This document shows positions 1 through 7,642 of a stretch of 64,000 nucleotides of DNA, piece by piece; the stretch's first letter is position 1; each line of letters opens with the position of its first letter. Below the pieces are notes generated by a model. That model had not been told where the DNA came from. It saw only the letters and a list, made by a program, of their open reading frames with translations, and did not search any database. The translations under genes were made by a program, and so were the position numbers. The stretch is from Paracoccus liaowanqingii (GTDB taxonomy: Bacteria > Pseudomonadota > Alphaproteobacteria > Rhodobacterales > Rhodobacteraceae), in contig NZ_CP040763.1 of NCBI RefSeq assembly GCF_004683865.2, positions 196,426 through 260,425 on the forward strand, written 5' to 3'.

Positions 1-524
1 ATGTTCAGGTTGTCGCCCTCGGCGCGGATGAGCACCCAGAAGGCCAGAATATTCACGACGAGCCCGCCCACGGCGACCCAGAGCATCAGCCCGCCCAGCA
101 CCTCATGCGGATCGCGCAGGCGCTGGATGGCCTCGAAAAGGATCCACCCCGCGATGGCGAACAGCGTCAGCCCGTTCACGAAGGCGGCCAGCACCGAGAA
201 GCGGTCGAAGCCGTAGGTCCGCTTCCAATCCGCCGGCCGCCGTGCCAGCCGGAAGGCAAACCAAGCCAGCATCAGCGAGGCGAAGTCGGTCAGCATATGG
301 CCCGCATCGGCGAGGAGCGCGAGCGATCCGGAGATGAGCCCGCCGACGACCTCTGCCCCCATGAAACTGCCCGTCAGGGCCGCGGCGATGAGGATGGCGC
401 GTTCCTTGGAGCGGCGCGCCTCGGGCGTGTCGCTGGCCGAGAGGGTCGGGCCATGCGAATGACCCGCCTGCCCATGGTCATGCCCGTGCGGATGATCGTG
501 CCCGTGGTTGTGCCCGTGTCCCAT
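1..524 (-). CDS. Cation diffusion facilitator (CzcD-type efflux protein), 5' part only
   Basis: The gene begins at the ATG at 524 and runs off the left edge, so only about 174 residues are visible. The start is followed by a His/Asp-rich metal-binding stretch (about nine His in the first 26 residues), typical of CzcD-like exporters of Zn, Cd or Co. The next part holds the first membrane helices, with a DAGHMLTDF-type motif in helix 2 that carries metal-site residues of the CDF family. CDF proteins are inner-membrane metal/proton antiporters. A divergent MerR-family gene and a MerR-type promoter lie upstream, which fits metal-induced expression. The predicted leader from that promoter to the ATG is long, about 195 nt. 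Family assignment is firm; the metal is not determined. Confidence 0.9.
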   Translation of the reverse strand, partial: MGHGHNHGHDHPHGHDHGQAGHSHGPTLSASDTPEARRSKERAILIAAALTGSFMGAEVVGGLISGSLALLADAGHMLTDFASLMLAWFAFRLARRPADWKRTYGFDRFSVLAAFVNGLTLFAIAGWILFEAIQRLRDPHEVLGGLMLWVAVGGLVVNILAFWVLIRAEGDNLN

Positions 525-726
525 CAGCGCCCCTCCGCCCGATGACCCGCCCCTGCCGTGGGCATTAGGTCGTGGGCAGCATCACATTGCGTCGGACGCG
601 CAAGGTTGGCCCGGCCCTTTCCTGCAGGCAGTCTGCGGATCGCAGGGGCGTCGTCGTTCGGAATTTCGGTCCAGCGGGCGCATTGGTCGGTCATGGCGGC
701 ACTCTTGATTCGCTTCGTCCCCGAGA

Positions 727-757
727 GATATACGATCTCCAGCGACTGTAGGTTCAA
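727..757 (-). promoter_or_regulatory. MerR-type promoter/operator with 19-bp spacer
   Basis: On the minus strand a -35 TTGAAC (757-752) and a -10 TATATC (732-727) are separated by exactly 19 bp. The spacer holds the imperfect dyad ACCTACAGTCGCTGGAGAT, which closely resembles operators of ZntR/CadR/MerR regulators. The over-long spacer is the hallmark of promoters that MerR proteins untwist for transcription. It points toward the efflux gene that starts at 524. Confidence 0.75.
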
Positions 758-769
758 GGAGCAATCGCG

Positions 770-1192
770 ATGCAGGGCCATTCCATCGGCGCGCTGTCGA
801 AGCGCACCGGCGTGAAGGTGACGACGATCCGCTTCTATGAGGGGCGTGGCCTGCTGCCCGATCCCGGTCGCACGGGCGGAGGGCAGCGTCGCTACGGTGA
901 CGCCGAGTTGGACCGGCTGTCCTTCATCGCCCATGCCCGGCAGCTGGGCTTCGACCTCGACGCCATCGCCGACCTGATCGCGTTGCAGGAGACGCCACGG
1001 ACGGCCCATGGCGACGCGCACCGCATCGCGACGGATCGGATTTCCGACATCCGTGGTCGCATCGAGCGGCTGCGGCGGCTGGAGAGGGAATTGGTGCGCG
1101 TCGTGAACGCCTGCGACGGTCGGTCCGACGGGCATCCTTGCCGGGTGCTGCACGCCCTCGCCGACCATCAAGCGTGCGACGGCGAGCATTAG
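770..1192 (+). CDS. MerR-family heavy-metal-responsive regulator
   Basis: 140 residues, the usual length for a ZntR/CadR-type regulator. An N-terminal winged-helix MerR domain (about residues 4-70, with an IRFYEGRGLLP motif) is followed by a dimerisation helix and a Cys/His-bearing C-terminus (Cys near 114, 123 and 135, with neighbouring His and Asp), as in metal-sensing family members. The start is supported by AAGGAG at 756-761. It is divergent from the cation-efflux gene, and the operator with a 19-bp spacer sits between them, so its likely role is activation of that exporter by a divalent metal. Which metal (Zn, Cd, Pb, Co) cannot be read from the sequence. Confidence 0.9.
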   Translation: MQGHSIGALSKRTGVKVTTIRFYEGRGLLPDPGRTGGGQRRYGDAELDRLSFIAHARQLGFDLDAIADLIALQETPRTAHGDAHRIATDRISDIRGRIERLRRLERELVRVVNACDGRSDGHPCRVLHALADHQACDGEH

Positions 1193-1403
1193 GACAGAGC
1201 TGATGGGTGCAGCCAAGTGATAAGGCGGTGCAAGGCATTCTCGGTGTTTCAACGGGATTTGGAATGGCAATCCGGTATCAACGCCGCGATCCCGGCCCTA
1301 AGCGGTCGGCCCGGTCTGGCATCGCTGCAGCGCGACGACGCCAGACCGGACGTTTGGGCGTTCTGCAGCGCGGCTGCCGATGTGTCCTTCTCACCCGGCG
1401 CCG

Positions 1404-1709
1404 CTACAAGAAACTCAACACACCCATCAGAATGACGCTTGCCCCGCGAGCAAGATCAGCATGGATCCCCGGATCCTGATCACGTTCAGCCGCGCGCCAT
1501 ACGCCGACCACCGCAACAAGGTTGTAGGGCAGGGACAAGCCGTAGCCGAAAAGCAGTGCGATCCAGGGTCGGTCAAGGGACAGCAACCCCAGAAACAGGA
1601 TCGTGGTGAAGACGTTGACGAAAAGCCCGATCGTGACCGTCCATGTCCAGAAGGCTTCCGCAAGCGGCAGATCGCCCCGCCAAAGGGCCGACATTCTTCT
1701 CACGAGCAT
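1404..1709 (-). CDS. Small integral membrane protein, conserved hypothetical
   Basis: 101 residues with two clear membrane helices (about 17-43 and 50-71) and a hydrophobic C-terminal segment that may form a third. Conserved-looking features are an AEAFWTW segment before helix 1 and a GYGLSLPYNLV segment in helix 2. I recall similar short proteins in Rhodobacteraceae annotated as hypothetical, often with the same EAFW and LPYNL segments, but no function is known to me. It stands alone, convergent with the MerR gene; the 211 bp between them show no gene. The start is the first ATG of the frame and was not tested further. Confidence 0.6.
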   Translation of the reverse strand: MLVRRMSALWRGDLPLAEAFWTWTVTIGLFVNVFTTILFLGLLSLDRPWIALLFGYGLSLPYNLVAVVGVWRAAERDQDPGIHADLARGASVILMGVLSFL

Positions 1710-2334
1710 ACGGCCTGCAGAGGCTGACGCCCCCGTGGGGCGTTCAAGTGGTGATCACGGCGCGGCGAAGCCGTCGCAGAGGTTGTCGAGACCTTTATGG
1801 GCCGCGTCGGTAGATCGAGGATCGGGTCGCTTGTTCGGATCATCTTGCACCTATAGACGCCGCCGATCGCGGTTCCCTTCCCACCCCGGCACGATAAAGG
1901 ATCGAAGACCGGACGGCGGCGGGCGGCCTGTTCCGATGCGTCATCCGGGCCACCCGCGATCTTTGGCAACGGGCCGACATACCGCCTCAAATTACCATCT
2001 GCTGGCCCACCACGGGCAGCGAGGCCAGCCCGTTCTGGGCGACAAAACCAGCCGCAGAGCCGGACCTGAGCGCGCTGGATCGACCCGTCGTCCTGAACAT
2101 GCACGGGGCCCATCCGGGCGATCACCACGAACCGGACCGTCATGACCGGTCCGAACGGCGTTGATGACGTGACCGCCCCGACGGCATCTGATATGCCAAG
2201 GCGGGTCTGCAACGATCCACGAAAAGGGGGCAGGTCGGCAGGGTTGATTTCGGACTGCTGTCGTTGTCGGTCGTGACCTGTGCGCCTTTCCGGCGGTGTC
2301 GGACAAAGACCCGGATTGCGCAGGCAGGATTTCG
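1710..2334. other. 625-bp stretch without a supported gene
   Basis: Several open frames exist on both strands, but none has a recognisable domain, a plausible ribosome site and high-GC codon use together. It may hold a decayed gene. No hairpin, repeat or RNA gene was recognised. Confidence 0.4.
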
Positions 2335-2661
2335 TCAAGGCCCGGGCTGAGGGGCCTTGGTCTGGATCGAGGTGAACGCCTCGAAGCGCGGTGCGCCCGC
2401 ATGCAGCGTGCGCGTGTCGCCAGCCCGTGCATGGGCCGCGCGGAACTGTGTGGAGGTGGTCCAGGCACGGAACGCGCCCTCGTCCCGCCAAACCGTGTGC
2501 GAGGCATACAGCCGGTGGCCGTTCTCCTCGGGGCCCTTCAGCATGTTGAATTCGACGAACCCGTCCATCTCGTGCAGCCGGCTGTCGCGGCCCAGCCACA
2601 GGGCTTCGAAATCGGCAGCGTTCTCAAGCGGGACAGTGAAGCGGTTCATTGCCAGAAACAT
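2335..2661 (-). CDS. Antibiotic biosynthesis monooxygenase (ABM) domain protein, HmoB/IsdG-like
   Basis: 108 residues when started at the ATG at 2661, which is preceded by AAAGGA. The sequence matches the ferredoxin-like ABM fold: FLAMNRFTV, then FEALWLGRDSRLHEM, then GFVEFNMLKG, then SHTVWRDEGAFRAWTTS. The motif set resembles small heme-binding monooxygenases of the IsdG/HmoB group, which act as dimers in the cytoplasm on heme or other aromatic substrates. An upstream in-frame ATG would add about 42 residues of non-family sequence and was rejected. It has no operon partner. Family assignment is firm; substrate is inferred only from family. Confidence 0.85.
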   Translation of the reverse strand: MFLAMNRFTVPLENAADFEALWLGRDSRLHEMDGFVEFNMLKGPEENGHRLYASHTVWRDEGAFRAWTTSTQFRAAHARAGDTRTLHAGAPRFEAFTSIQTKAPQPGP

Positions 2662-2842
2662 GGGGGGTCCTTTCCGGGGCCTCGGGTGCGCAGGGTTGCC
2701 GATGGCCGTGGCTGGGTCAAGCAACGGCTTGCACCGGTGTGACACCCTGTCCAGCCTGTCGTCATGTCCCCCCGGCCCCCGCATCACCGTCTACCATAGC
2801 AGGCGTTGCAACGGGCTGCCGCGCGCCGAGGAGGAACGCCGG

Positions 2843-3155
2843 CTACTCGGCCAAAGCCGTGCTGTCCTTCAGGTCCATACAGAGGGCAGACCTGCTGACC
2901 TTCACGCTGGCGGCGGACTCGCGCATGTTGAGACCAGACGCAATCAATTGATGGGCATGCTTTGTCCGGGGTGAGGGCAATGGGCACCCCTCTTGCCGCC
3001 CTTTTGCTGCGGCAGCTTTCAGTCCTGCACCGGTTCGCTTGCGGATAAGGCCACGCTCGAACTGACCGAGGGCTTCGAAGGTGTGGAACACGAGCCACCT
3101 AATGGGGGGTGGTATCAATCTTCTCGTCCGCAAGCTGCGCGCGCATCTGATTAGC
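2843..3155 (-). pseudogene. Serine recombinase (resolvase/invertase) C-terminal remnant
   Basis: The minus strand encodes a segment FEALGQFERGLIRKRT, then GLKAAAAKG, then a helix-turn-helix-like tail with LIASGLNMRESAASVKVSRS. This matches the region after the catalytic domain of Tn3-type resolvases plus the C-terminal DNA-binding helix-turn-helix. The upstream part (ADEKIDTTP) is in another frame and is cut at 3155 by the IS481 end, so the catalytic Ser and most of the N-terminal domain are missing. It is a dead remnant, probably of an older transposon or plasmid resolution system. Confidence 0.7.
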
Positions 3156-4214
3156 TGTCCCATCCCGGATGATCACATAGACCCTCGCCGGACCGCATTT
3201 TTCGTGGCAAGATCGATCTTGGGCGAGTTTCGGGACGGGAGGCGAGGATGCTGATCTCTCTTCACAAACAGGCAGCGACGACACCGAAGATACGAGCCGC
3301 GATCCAGGCAAGCACGGAACCGGCCTGGATGGTGGCGGAGCGCTACGGCATCTCCATGCAGACCGTCTGGAAGTGGCGGAGCCGAGACAGCGTCCATGAC
3401 CGATCCCACACGCCGCACAGGCTTCAGTCGACGCTCACGCCGGCACAGGAAGCTGTGGCAGTGTCCCTGCGCAAGTCGCTGCTGTTGCCGCTGGATGATC
3501 TGCTGTCGGTGGTGCGGGAGTTCCTGAACCCTCATGTCTCGCGTTCCGGACTGGACCGCTGCCTGCGCCGGCATGGCGTGGGCAATCTGCGCGCTTTGAA
3601 GCCTGCCTTGCCACGACCTGCGCACGGGGCCTTCAAGGCTTACGAGCCGGGCTATGTGCATGTCGACGTGAAATATCTGCCGCAGATGGCCGACGAGAGC
3701 CGCCGCCGGTATCTGTTCGTCGCCATCGACCGCGCCACGCGGTGGGTCTTCGTGCGCATCTACCCGGCGAAGACGGCGGCCAACGCCCGCCGGTTTCTGC
3801 GCGATCTGGAACGCGCCGCGCCGATGAGGATCACCAAGGTGCTTACAGATAACGGCAAGGAGTTCACCGATCGCCTGTTCGGACTTCGCCGCCGGGGCCC
3901 TACCGGCAACCACGATTTCGACCGCCTCTGCGCCGACCTCGGCATCGAGCACCGCCTGGCCCCGCCCCTGCACCCGCAGACCAACGGCATGGTCGAACGC
4001 TTCAACGGCCGGATCGAGGACGTCCTGCAGAGCCACCGCTTCCGCAGCGGCGAGGATCTCGAACAGACCATCCTGCGCTACGTCCGGCTCTACAACGGTC
4101 AGCTTCCGCAATCAGTATTGAAGGGCCGAACGCCAATCGACGCGCTCAAGGACTGGCAGAAACAAAGGCCGGACCTGTTCAGGAAGCGGCCTTATGATTA
4201 TACGGGATGTGACA
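3156..4214 (+). mobile_element. IS481-type insertion sequence, copy 1
   Basis: 1059 bp bounded by imperfect terminal inverted repeats TGTCCCATCCCG (left) and TGTCACATCCCG (right end, read inward), one mismatch in 12. It carries one transposase ORF. It is the inverted partner of copy 2 at 6241-7299 and almost identical to it apart from about 11 bp near the right end. The left flank is a resolvase remnant and the right flank an IS5-type fragment, and no target duplication is seen, so this copy probably took part in a rearrangement. Confidence 0.8.
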
Positions 4215-4423
4215 GCAACCCTACAACGAACTGGAAGTCCTATGTTGACGCCTTGAAGCAGCGCGGATCGCTGCTGATCTGGCTGGACAAGGACATGGCG
4301 GTCACGGAGGGGCGACCTTGCCGCCCGCCCATGTTCTCCGACGCTGCGGTCCGGTTCTGCTCAATGCTGAAGGTGCTCTTTGGTCTGCCACTCCGCCAAA
4401 GGTTCATGATCGACGCAACTTAG
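3248..4423 (+). CDS. IS481-family transposase, copy 1, reading through the IS end
   Basis: An N-terminal helix-turn-helix (about residues 1-60, with ISMQTVWKWRSRD) precedes an rve-type DDE integrase core: Asp in VHVDVKYLPQ, Asp in VLTDNGKEF, Glu in MVERFNGRIED. All three catalytic positions are present, so the core looks intact. The reading frame has no stop inside the IS: it continues past the element end at 4214 and adds about 70 residues from a neighbouring IS5-type fragment, giving 391 residues instead of about 323. The ATG at 3248 follows GGGAGGCGAGG. The tail may impair the enzyme or be harmless. Confidence 0.85.
   Translation: MLISLHKQAATTPKIRAAIQASTEPAWMVAERYGISMQTVWKWRSRDSVHDRSHTPHRLQSTLTPAQEAVAVSLRKSLLLPLDDLLSVVREFLNPHVSRSGLDRCLRRHGVGNLRALKPALPRPAHGAFKAYEPGYVHVDVKYLPQMADESRRRYLFVAIDRATRWVFVRIYPAKTAANARRFLRDLERAAPMRITKVLTDNGKEFTDRLFGLRRRGPTGNHDFDRLCADLGIEHRLAPPLHPQTNGMVERFNGRIEDVLQSHRFRSGEDLEQTILRYVRLYNGQLPQSVLKGRTPIDALKDWQKQRPDLFRKRPYDYTGCDSNPTTNWKSYVDALKQRGSLLIWLDKDMAVTEGRPCRPPMFSDAAVRFCSMLKVLFGLPLRQRFMIDAT
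4215..4401 (+). pseudogene. IS5-type (IS903-like) transposase N-terminal fragment
   Basis: Directly after the IS481 end the plus strand encodes TNWKSYVDALKQRGSLLIWLD, then FSDAAVRFCSMLKVLFGLPLRQ. This matches the N-terminal DUF4096/IS5-type helical region of IS903-group transposases (a WxxYxxALKxRGSLxxW pattern). There is no catalytic domain. The fragment is fused in frame to the upstream IS481 transposase by chance. It is a remnant with no expected activity. Confidence 0.7.
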
Positions 4424-4630
4424 CTGGAGGTGCACCGCACGACTTGCAGCCTGCGGGCTGAACAAGGGAAGCGGGGTGGCCAAATCGATCGAACGAAAGG
4501 CATCAGAAACACAAAACTGCACGCCGTCGCGGATGCAAATGGTTGCACGACCAGGTTCTTTATGTCACCCGCACGAGCGAACGACCACACCGGCGCGGCG
4601 GCGCTCTTGGGGCCTGCAGTAGGTTGAGTG
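4402..4630 (+). pseudogene. IS427-group (IS5 family) transposase middle fragment
   Basis: Reads FMIDAT, an in-frame TAG, LEVHRTTCSLRAEQG, DRTKGIRNTKLHAVADANG, then FFMSPARANDHTGAAALLG. This is the first catalytic-Asp region of IS427-type second ORFs (MIDATYLKAHRTA ... GRTKGGxNTKLHAV). The TAG replaces the expected Tyr codon, and the sequence stops matching after GAAALLG. A fragment of the C-terminal part of such a transposase lies at 7301-7486, so the original element was probably split by nested insertions. Confidence 0.7.
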
Positions 4631-4763
4631 GCCACTGGTAGACTGAGAATATGATGCCGGCTATTTATAAAAATCATTTTAAGATAAGAATATAGACGTC
4701 TGCATCTCCGGCCCGACGTTACGCAAGAAGACAACAAATTATGACAAGCGGCGCCTCTTTAGT

Positions 4764-6116
4764 TCAGGCTGAACAACGCTGCCCGTGAGCGAGATAGCCA
4801 TTTCCTGTCCTGATCACTTGCAAGATAGCGGCGAGAATGAAGGCGAGCAAAGTTCTGAGGTGGGCAAGGATCTTGCGGATGTTGTGGCCGCAGCCGCAGA
4901 GCACGGCGAAGACGGCGTCGCCGAACGTGCCTTTCAGTGGGCAGCGCGACAGGCGTCCGTCTGTCTTCATGTGTCCGATCTCGGGCTCGATGGCGCTGCG
5001 TCGCCTCAGCAGCGCTTTCAGCTTCGGCGTCAGGCCGCGGCGGGTGCCGCTGATCAGGACCTTCGTTTCCGACACGCCATGGCCGCGATACCCGCGGTCC
5101 ACGACGGCCAGCTCCGGGGTCCTGCCAGTCAGGATGGCCACCTGCTCCAGGGCTTCGGGCAAAGTGTGGCCATCGTAAGGATTTCCCGGCAAGGCACGCA
5201 TGCCCACGACGAAGCCCTCGTCGATGGTGGTGGCCAGACTGACCTTGGTGCCGAACTCGTAGCGTTTGCGGGCCTTGCCCTTGGAGATGCAATCGACCTC
5301 GGGCTCATGCAGGGCGTAGATCTTGCCGCGGCTTTTGGGGGTCTGATGGAGCAGACGACCGACGAGCACGAGAGTGTCCAGAACCCGTTCGCGGAAGGAC
5401 CCCTCCGCAATCCCGTCCAACTGCCGGCGAATATCCCGCAGGACACGACCGGTGTATCCCCTCAGCTGTTTCAGAGCCTTGCCCATGCGTTTGAACTGCC
5501 GGGCATGGGCGTAGCGCCCGATCCGCACCGCCAGGCGCGGCGCGAGACGATTGTAGTTCTGCCGCAACGTGATCCCGCCTTCATCGGCGAGGGCGACAAG
5601 CTTTCCACGTGCGGTCTCATACAGGCGCGCATCTGTCGGGTGGGCGATGTTCTTTTCCATCACCGTCGTATCCACGGCGACACGCGACAGGCTGCGATCC
5701 TCCACCGCGCCTGATCTGCGCCCTGCCTCGATCGTCTTGGTCAGCAGCCACTCGGCCCCTTCCTCTCCGATCCGCTTGCGCCACCGGGTCAGGGAGGATG
5801 GGTCGATCGGTGGGCTGTGCTGGAAGAACGTCTCACCGGTAAAATGCTGGTAGTAGGGGTTCTCAACCCAACGAGCGACGACGGCCTCGTCAGAGAGCCG
5901 ATAGGCGTGCTGAAGATACAGCAGGCCCGCTACCAGCCGCGGCGAGGTTGCCGGCCGCCCTGTCGGGGAGGGAAAGAAACCCGCCCATTCGGTCTCGAAG
6001 AACTCCCAGTCAATCAGCGCGGCCAGTTTCGCCAGTTCATGGCGCAGATCGATCATGTCGGTCAGGCGGGGACGCAGGAGATCATCCTGCTCTTCAGCGC
6101 GCGGACGAGGCTTCAT
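4764..6116 (-). CDS. IS5-superfamily DDE transposase
   Basis: 450 residues from the ATG at 6116 (MKPRPRAEEQD); an upstream ATG at 6155 would add 13 residues. It has the DUF772-type N-terminal region (SDEAVVARWVENPYYQHFTGE) and a DDE_Tnp_1 core with Asp in VAVDTTVMEKN, Asp in AVVDRGYRGHG and Glu in EPEIGHMKTDGRL. It appears full length and undamaged. Its ends were not resolved: partly matching sequences (GGCTGAACA near 4768 and GGCCTGAACA near 6232, minus) could be inverted repeats but are not convincing. It sits inside the nest of IS481 and IS427 fragments and probably landed in the IS427-type element before copy 2 of the IS481 element. Confidence 0.85.
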   Translation of the reverse strand: MKPRPRAEEQDDLLRPRLTDMIDLRHELAKLAALIDWEFFETEWAGFFPSPTGRPATSPRLVAGLLYLQHAYRLSDEAVVARWVENPYYQHFTGETFFQHSPPIDPSSLTRWRKRIGEEGAEWLLTKTIEAGRRSGAVEDRSLSRVAVDTTVMEKNIAHPTDARLYETARGKLVALADEGGITLRQNYNRLAPRLAVRIGRYAHARQFKRMGKALKQLRGYTGRVLRDIRRQLDGIAEGSFRERVLDTLVLVGRLLHQTPKSRGKIYALHEPEVDCISKGKARKRYEFGTKVSLATTIDEGFVVGMRALPGNPYDGHTLPEALEQVAILTGRTPELAVVDRGYRGHGVSETKVLISGTRRGLTPKLKALLRRRSAIEPEIGHMKTDGRLSRCPLKGTFGDAVFAVLCGCGHNIRKILAHLRTLLAFILAAILQVIRTGNGYLAHGQRCSA

Positions 6117-6234
6117 CACAGCTCCGAAAATTCGCAAGGTTTCGAGTGCCAACATACGAAGCCCTGCAATTCCCCGCTACCGCTTTGGCACTTTCATCAA
6201 GCAAATTCAGTTGGTTAAGATCTGTTCAGGCCAG

Positions 6235-6240
6235 ACTAAG
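6235..6240 (+). repeat. Target site duplication ACTAAG, left
   Basis: Six-base direct repeat identical to 7300-7305, immediately outside the left end of IS481 copy 2. It marks copy 2 as a simple, recent insertion. The transposase stop codon lies inside this duplication. Confidence 0.85.
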
Positions 6241-7207
6241 TGTCACATCCCGCGTGATTATAGGGCCGCTTCCTGAACAGGTCCGGCCGTTGTTTCTGCC
6301 AGTCCTTGAGCGCATCGATGGGCGTTCGGCCCTTCAGCACTGATTGCGGAAGCTGACCGTTGTAGAGCCGGACGTAGCGCAGGATGGTCTGTTCGAGATC
6401 CTCGCCGCTGCGGAAGCGGTGGCTCTGCAGGACGTCCTCGATCCGGCCGTTGAAGCGTTCGACCATGCCGTTGGTCTGCGGGTGCAGGGGCGGGGCCAGG
6501 CGGTGCTCGATGCCGAGGTCGGCGCAGAGGCGGTCGAAATCGTGGTTGCCGGTAGGGCCCCGGCGGCGAAGTCCGAACAGGCGATCGGTGAACTCCTTGC
6601 CGTTATCTGTAAGCACCTTGGTGATCCTCATCGGCGCGGCGCGTTCCAGATCGCGCAGAAACCGGCGGGCGTTGGCCGCCGTCTTCGCCGGGTAGATGCG
6701 CACGAAGACCCACCGCGTGGCGCGGTCGATGGCGACGAACAGATACCGGCGGCGGCTCTCGTCGGCCATCTGCGGCAGATATTTCACGTCGACATGCACA
6801 TAGCCCGGCTCGTAAGCCTTGAAGGCCCCGTGCGCAGGTCGTGGCAAGGCAGGCTTCAAAGCGCGCAGATTGCCCACGCCATGCCGGCGCAGGCAGCGGT
6901 CCAGTCCGGAACGCGAGACATGAGGGTTCAGGAACTCCCGCACCACCGACAGCAGATCATCCAGCGGCAACAGCAGCGACTTGCGCAGGGACACTGCCAC
7001 AGCTTCCTGTGCCGGCGTGAGCGTCGACTGAAGCCTGTGCGGCGTGTGGGATCGGTCATGGACGCTGTCTCGGCTCCGCCACTTCCAGACGGTCTGCATG
7101 GAGATGCCGTAGCGCTCCGCCACCATCCAGGCCGGTTCCGTGCTTGCCTGGATCGCGGCTCGTATCTTCGGTGTCGTCGCTGCCTGTTTGTGAAGAGAGA
7201 TCAGCAT
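6236..7207 (-). CDS. IS481-family transposase, copy 2
   Basis: 323 residues from the ATG at 7207. The helix-turn-helix and DDE core are identical to copy 1 over the shared region: Asp in VHVDVKYLPQ, Asp in VLTDNGKEF, Glu in MVERFNGRIED. The last residues (RPYNHAGCDT) differ from copy 1 (RPYDYTGCDS). The stop codon TAG is outside the element, in the target duplication ACTAAG at 6235-6240, so the protein end depends on the insertion site. It looks intact and potentially active. Confidence 0.88.
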   Translation of the reverse strand: MLISLHKQAATTPKIRAAIQASTEPAWMVAERYGISMQTVWKWRSRDSVHDRSHTPHRLQSTLTPAQEAVAVSLRKSLLLPLDDLLSVVREFLNPHVSRSGLDRCLRRHGVGNLRALKPALPRPAHGAFKAYEPGYVHVDVKYLPQMADESRRRYLFVAIDRATRWVFVRIYPAKTAANARRFLRDLERAAPMRITKVLTDNGKEFTDRLFGLRRRGPTGNHDFDRLCADLGIEHRLAPPLHPQTNGMVERFNGRIEDVLQSHRFRSGEDLEQTILRYVRLYNGQLPQSVLKGRTPIDALKDWQKQRPDLFRKRPYNHAGCDT

Positions 7208-7299
7208 CCTCGCCTCCCGTCCCGAAACTCGCCCAAGATCGATCTTGCCACGAAAAATGCGGTCCGGCGAGGGTCTATGTGATCATCCGGGATGGGACA
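6241..7299 (-). mobile_element. IS481-type insertion sequence, copy 2, with intact target duplication
   Basis: 1059 bp, inverted relative to copy 1, with terminal repeats TGTCACATCCCG and TGTCCCATCCCG and flanked by the 6-bp direct repeat ACTAAG (6235-6240 and 7300-7305). It has inserted into the C-terminal part of an IS427-type transposase remnant. Together with copy 1 it encloses about 2 kb that carries the IS5-type transposase. Confidence 0.88.
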
Positions 7300-7305
7300 A
7301 CTAAG
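7300..7305 (+). repeat. Target site duplication ACTAAG, right
   Basis: Right partner of the 6-bp duplication flanking IS481 copy 2. Confidence 0.85.
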
Positions 7306-7486
7306 AAGGCGCAATCGTGTCGAGATCATGTTTGGACGGCCAAAAATTGAGGACGAGTCGGCACGCCTTACGACCGAAGCCCTGAAGACATGCCTCTCTG
7401 CTGTCACATTGGCGAAAATCGTTGTTCTGGCCATGATCAAGAACGGGCCCAAACCCACAGCGCCGCTTGTCAGACAATCGTCCTAG
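7301..7486 (+). pseudogene. IS427-group transposase C-terminal fragment
   Basis: Encodes RRRNRVEIMFGRPK, then LTTEALKTCLSAVTLAKIVVLAM. This matches the conserved end of IS427-type transposases (KxRNxVEIMFGRLKDWRR, then RCPxTFxSAIxLAAxVIFW). The middle is frameshifted or substituted, and the usual Trp-Arg-Arg motif is lost. It is likely the far end of the element whose middle is at 4402-4630. Confidence 0.65.
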
Positions 7487-7568
7487 AACAAAGTGCCTTC
7501 TGCCTGACGCTTGAACCTACAGAAAAGTAACTGAAATCTACCCAAGATTGTAAAAAAAGTCTGAACTG

Positions 7569-7580
7569 TACCTTTTGGTA
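7569..7580. promoter_or_regulatory. Dyad TACC-TTTT-GGTA upstream of folE2
   Basis: A perfect inverted repeat TACC/GGTA with a TTTT centre lies 62 bp before the folE2 start. Related GGTA/TACC pieces follow at about 7593-7600 (GGTGTACC) and 7629-7638 (GGTAGATACC). folE2 genes are often controlled by the zinc regulator Zur, but this is not the Zur box I know from alphaproteobacteria. An operator is possible but unproven. Confidence 0.35.
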
Positions 7581-7642
7581 TAGCGCTGCGCAGGTGTACC
7601 GAATATTGTGACGCTATGTGCGAGTGAAGGTAGATACCGCAA

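Noticed and set aside
1700..2599. 299-codon minus-strand frame
   Set aside because: Overlaps the well-supported monooxygenase gene in another frame and shows no domain.
3173..4111. 312-codon antisense frame found identically at 6344-7282
   Set aside because: The perfect match only reflects the two IS481 copies; it is the reverse strand of the transposase.
4760..6240. Exact ends of the IS5-type element
   Set aside because: Candidate inverted repeats GGCTGAACA and GGCCTGAACA need a gap and do not enclose the stop codon cleanly; ends left undefined.
7500..7642. Zur box before folE2
   Set aside because: The dyad TACC-N4-GGTA does not match the alphaproteobacterial Zur consensus I know, so it is listed only as an unassigned dyad.
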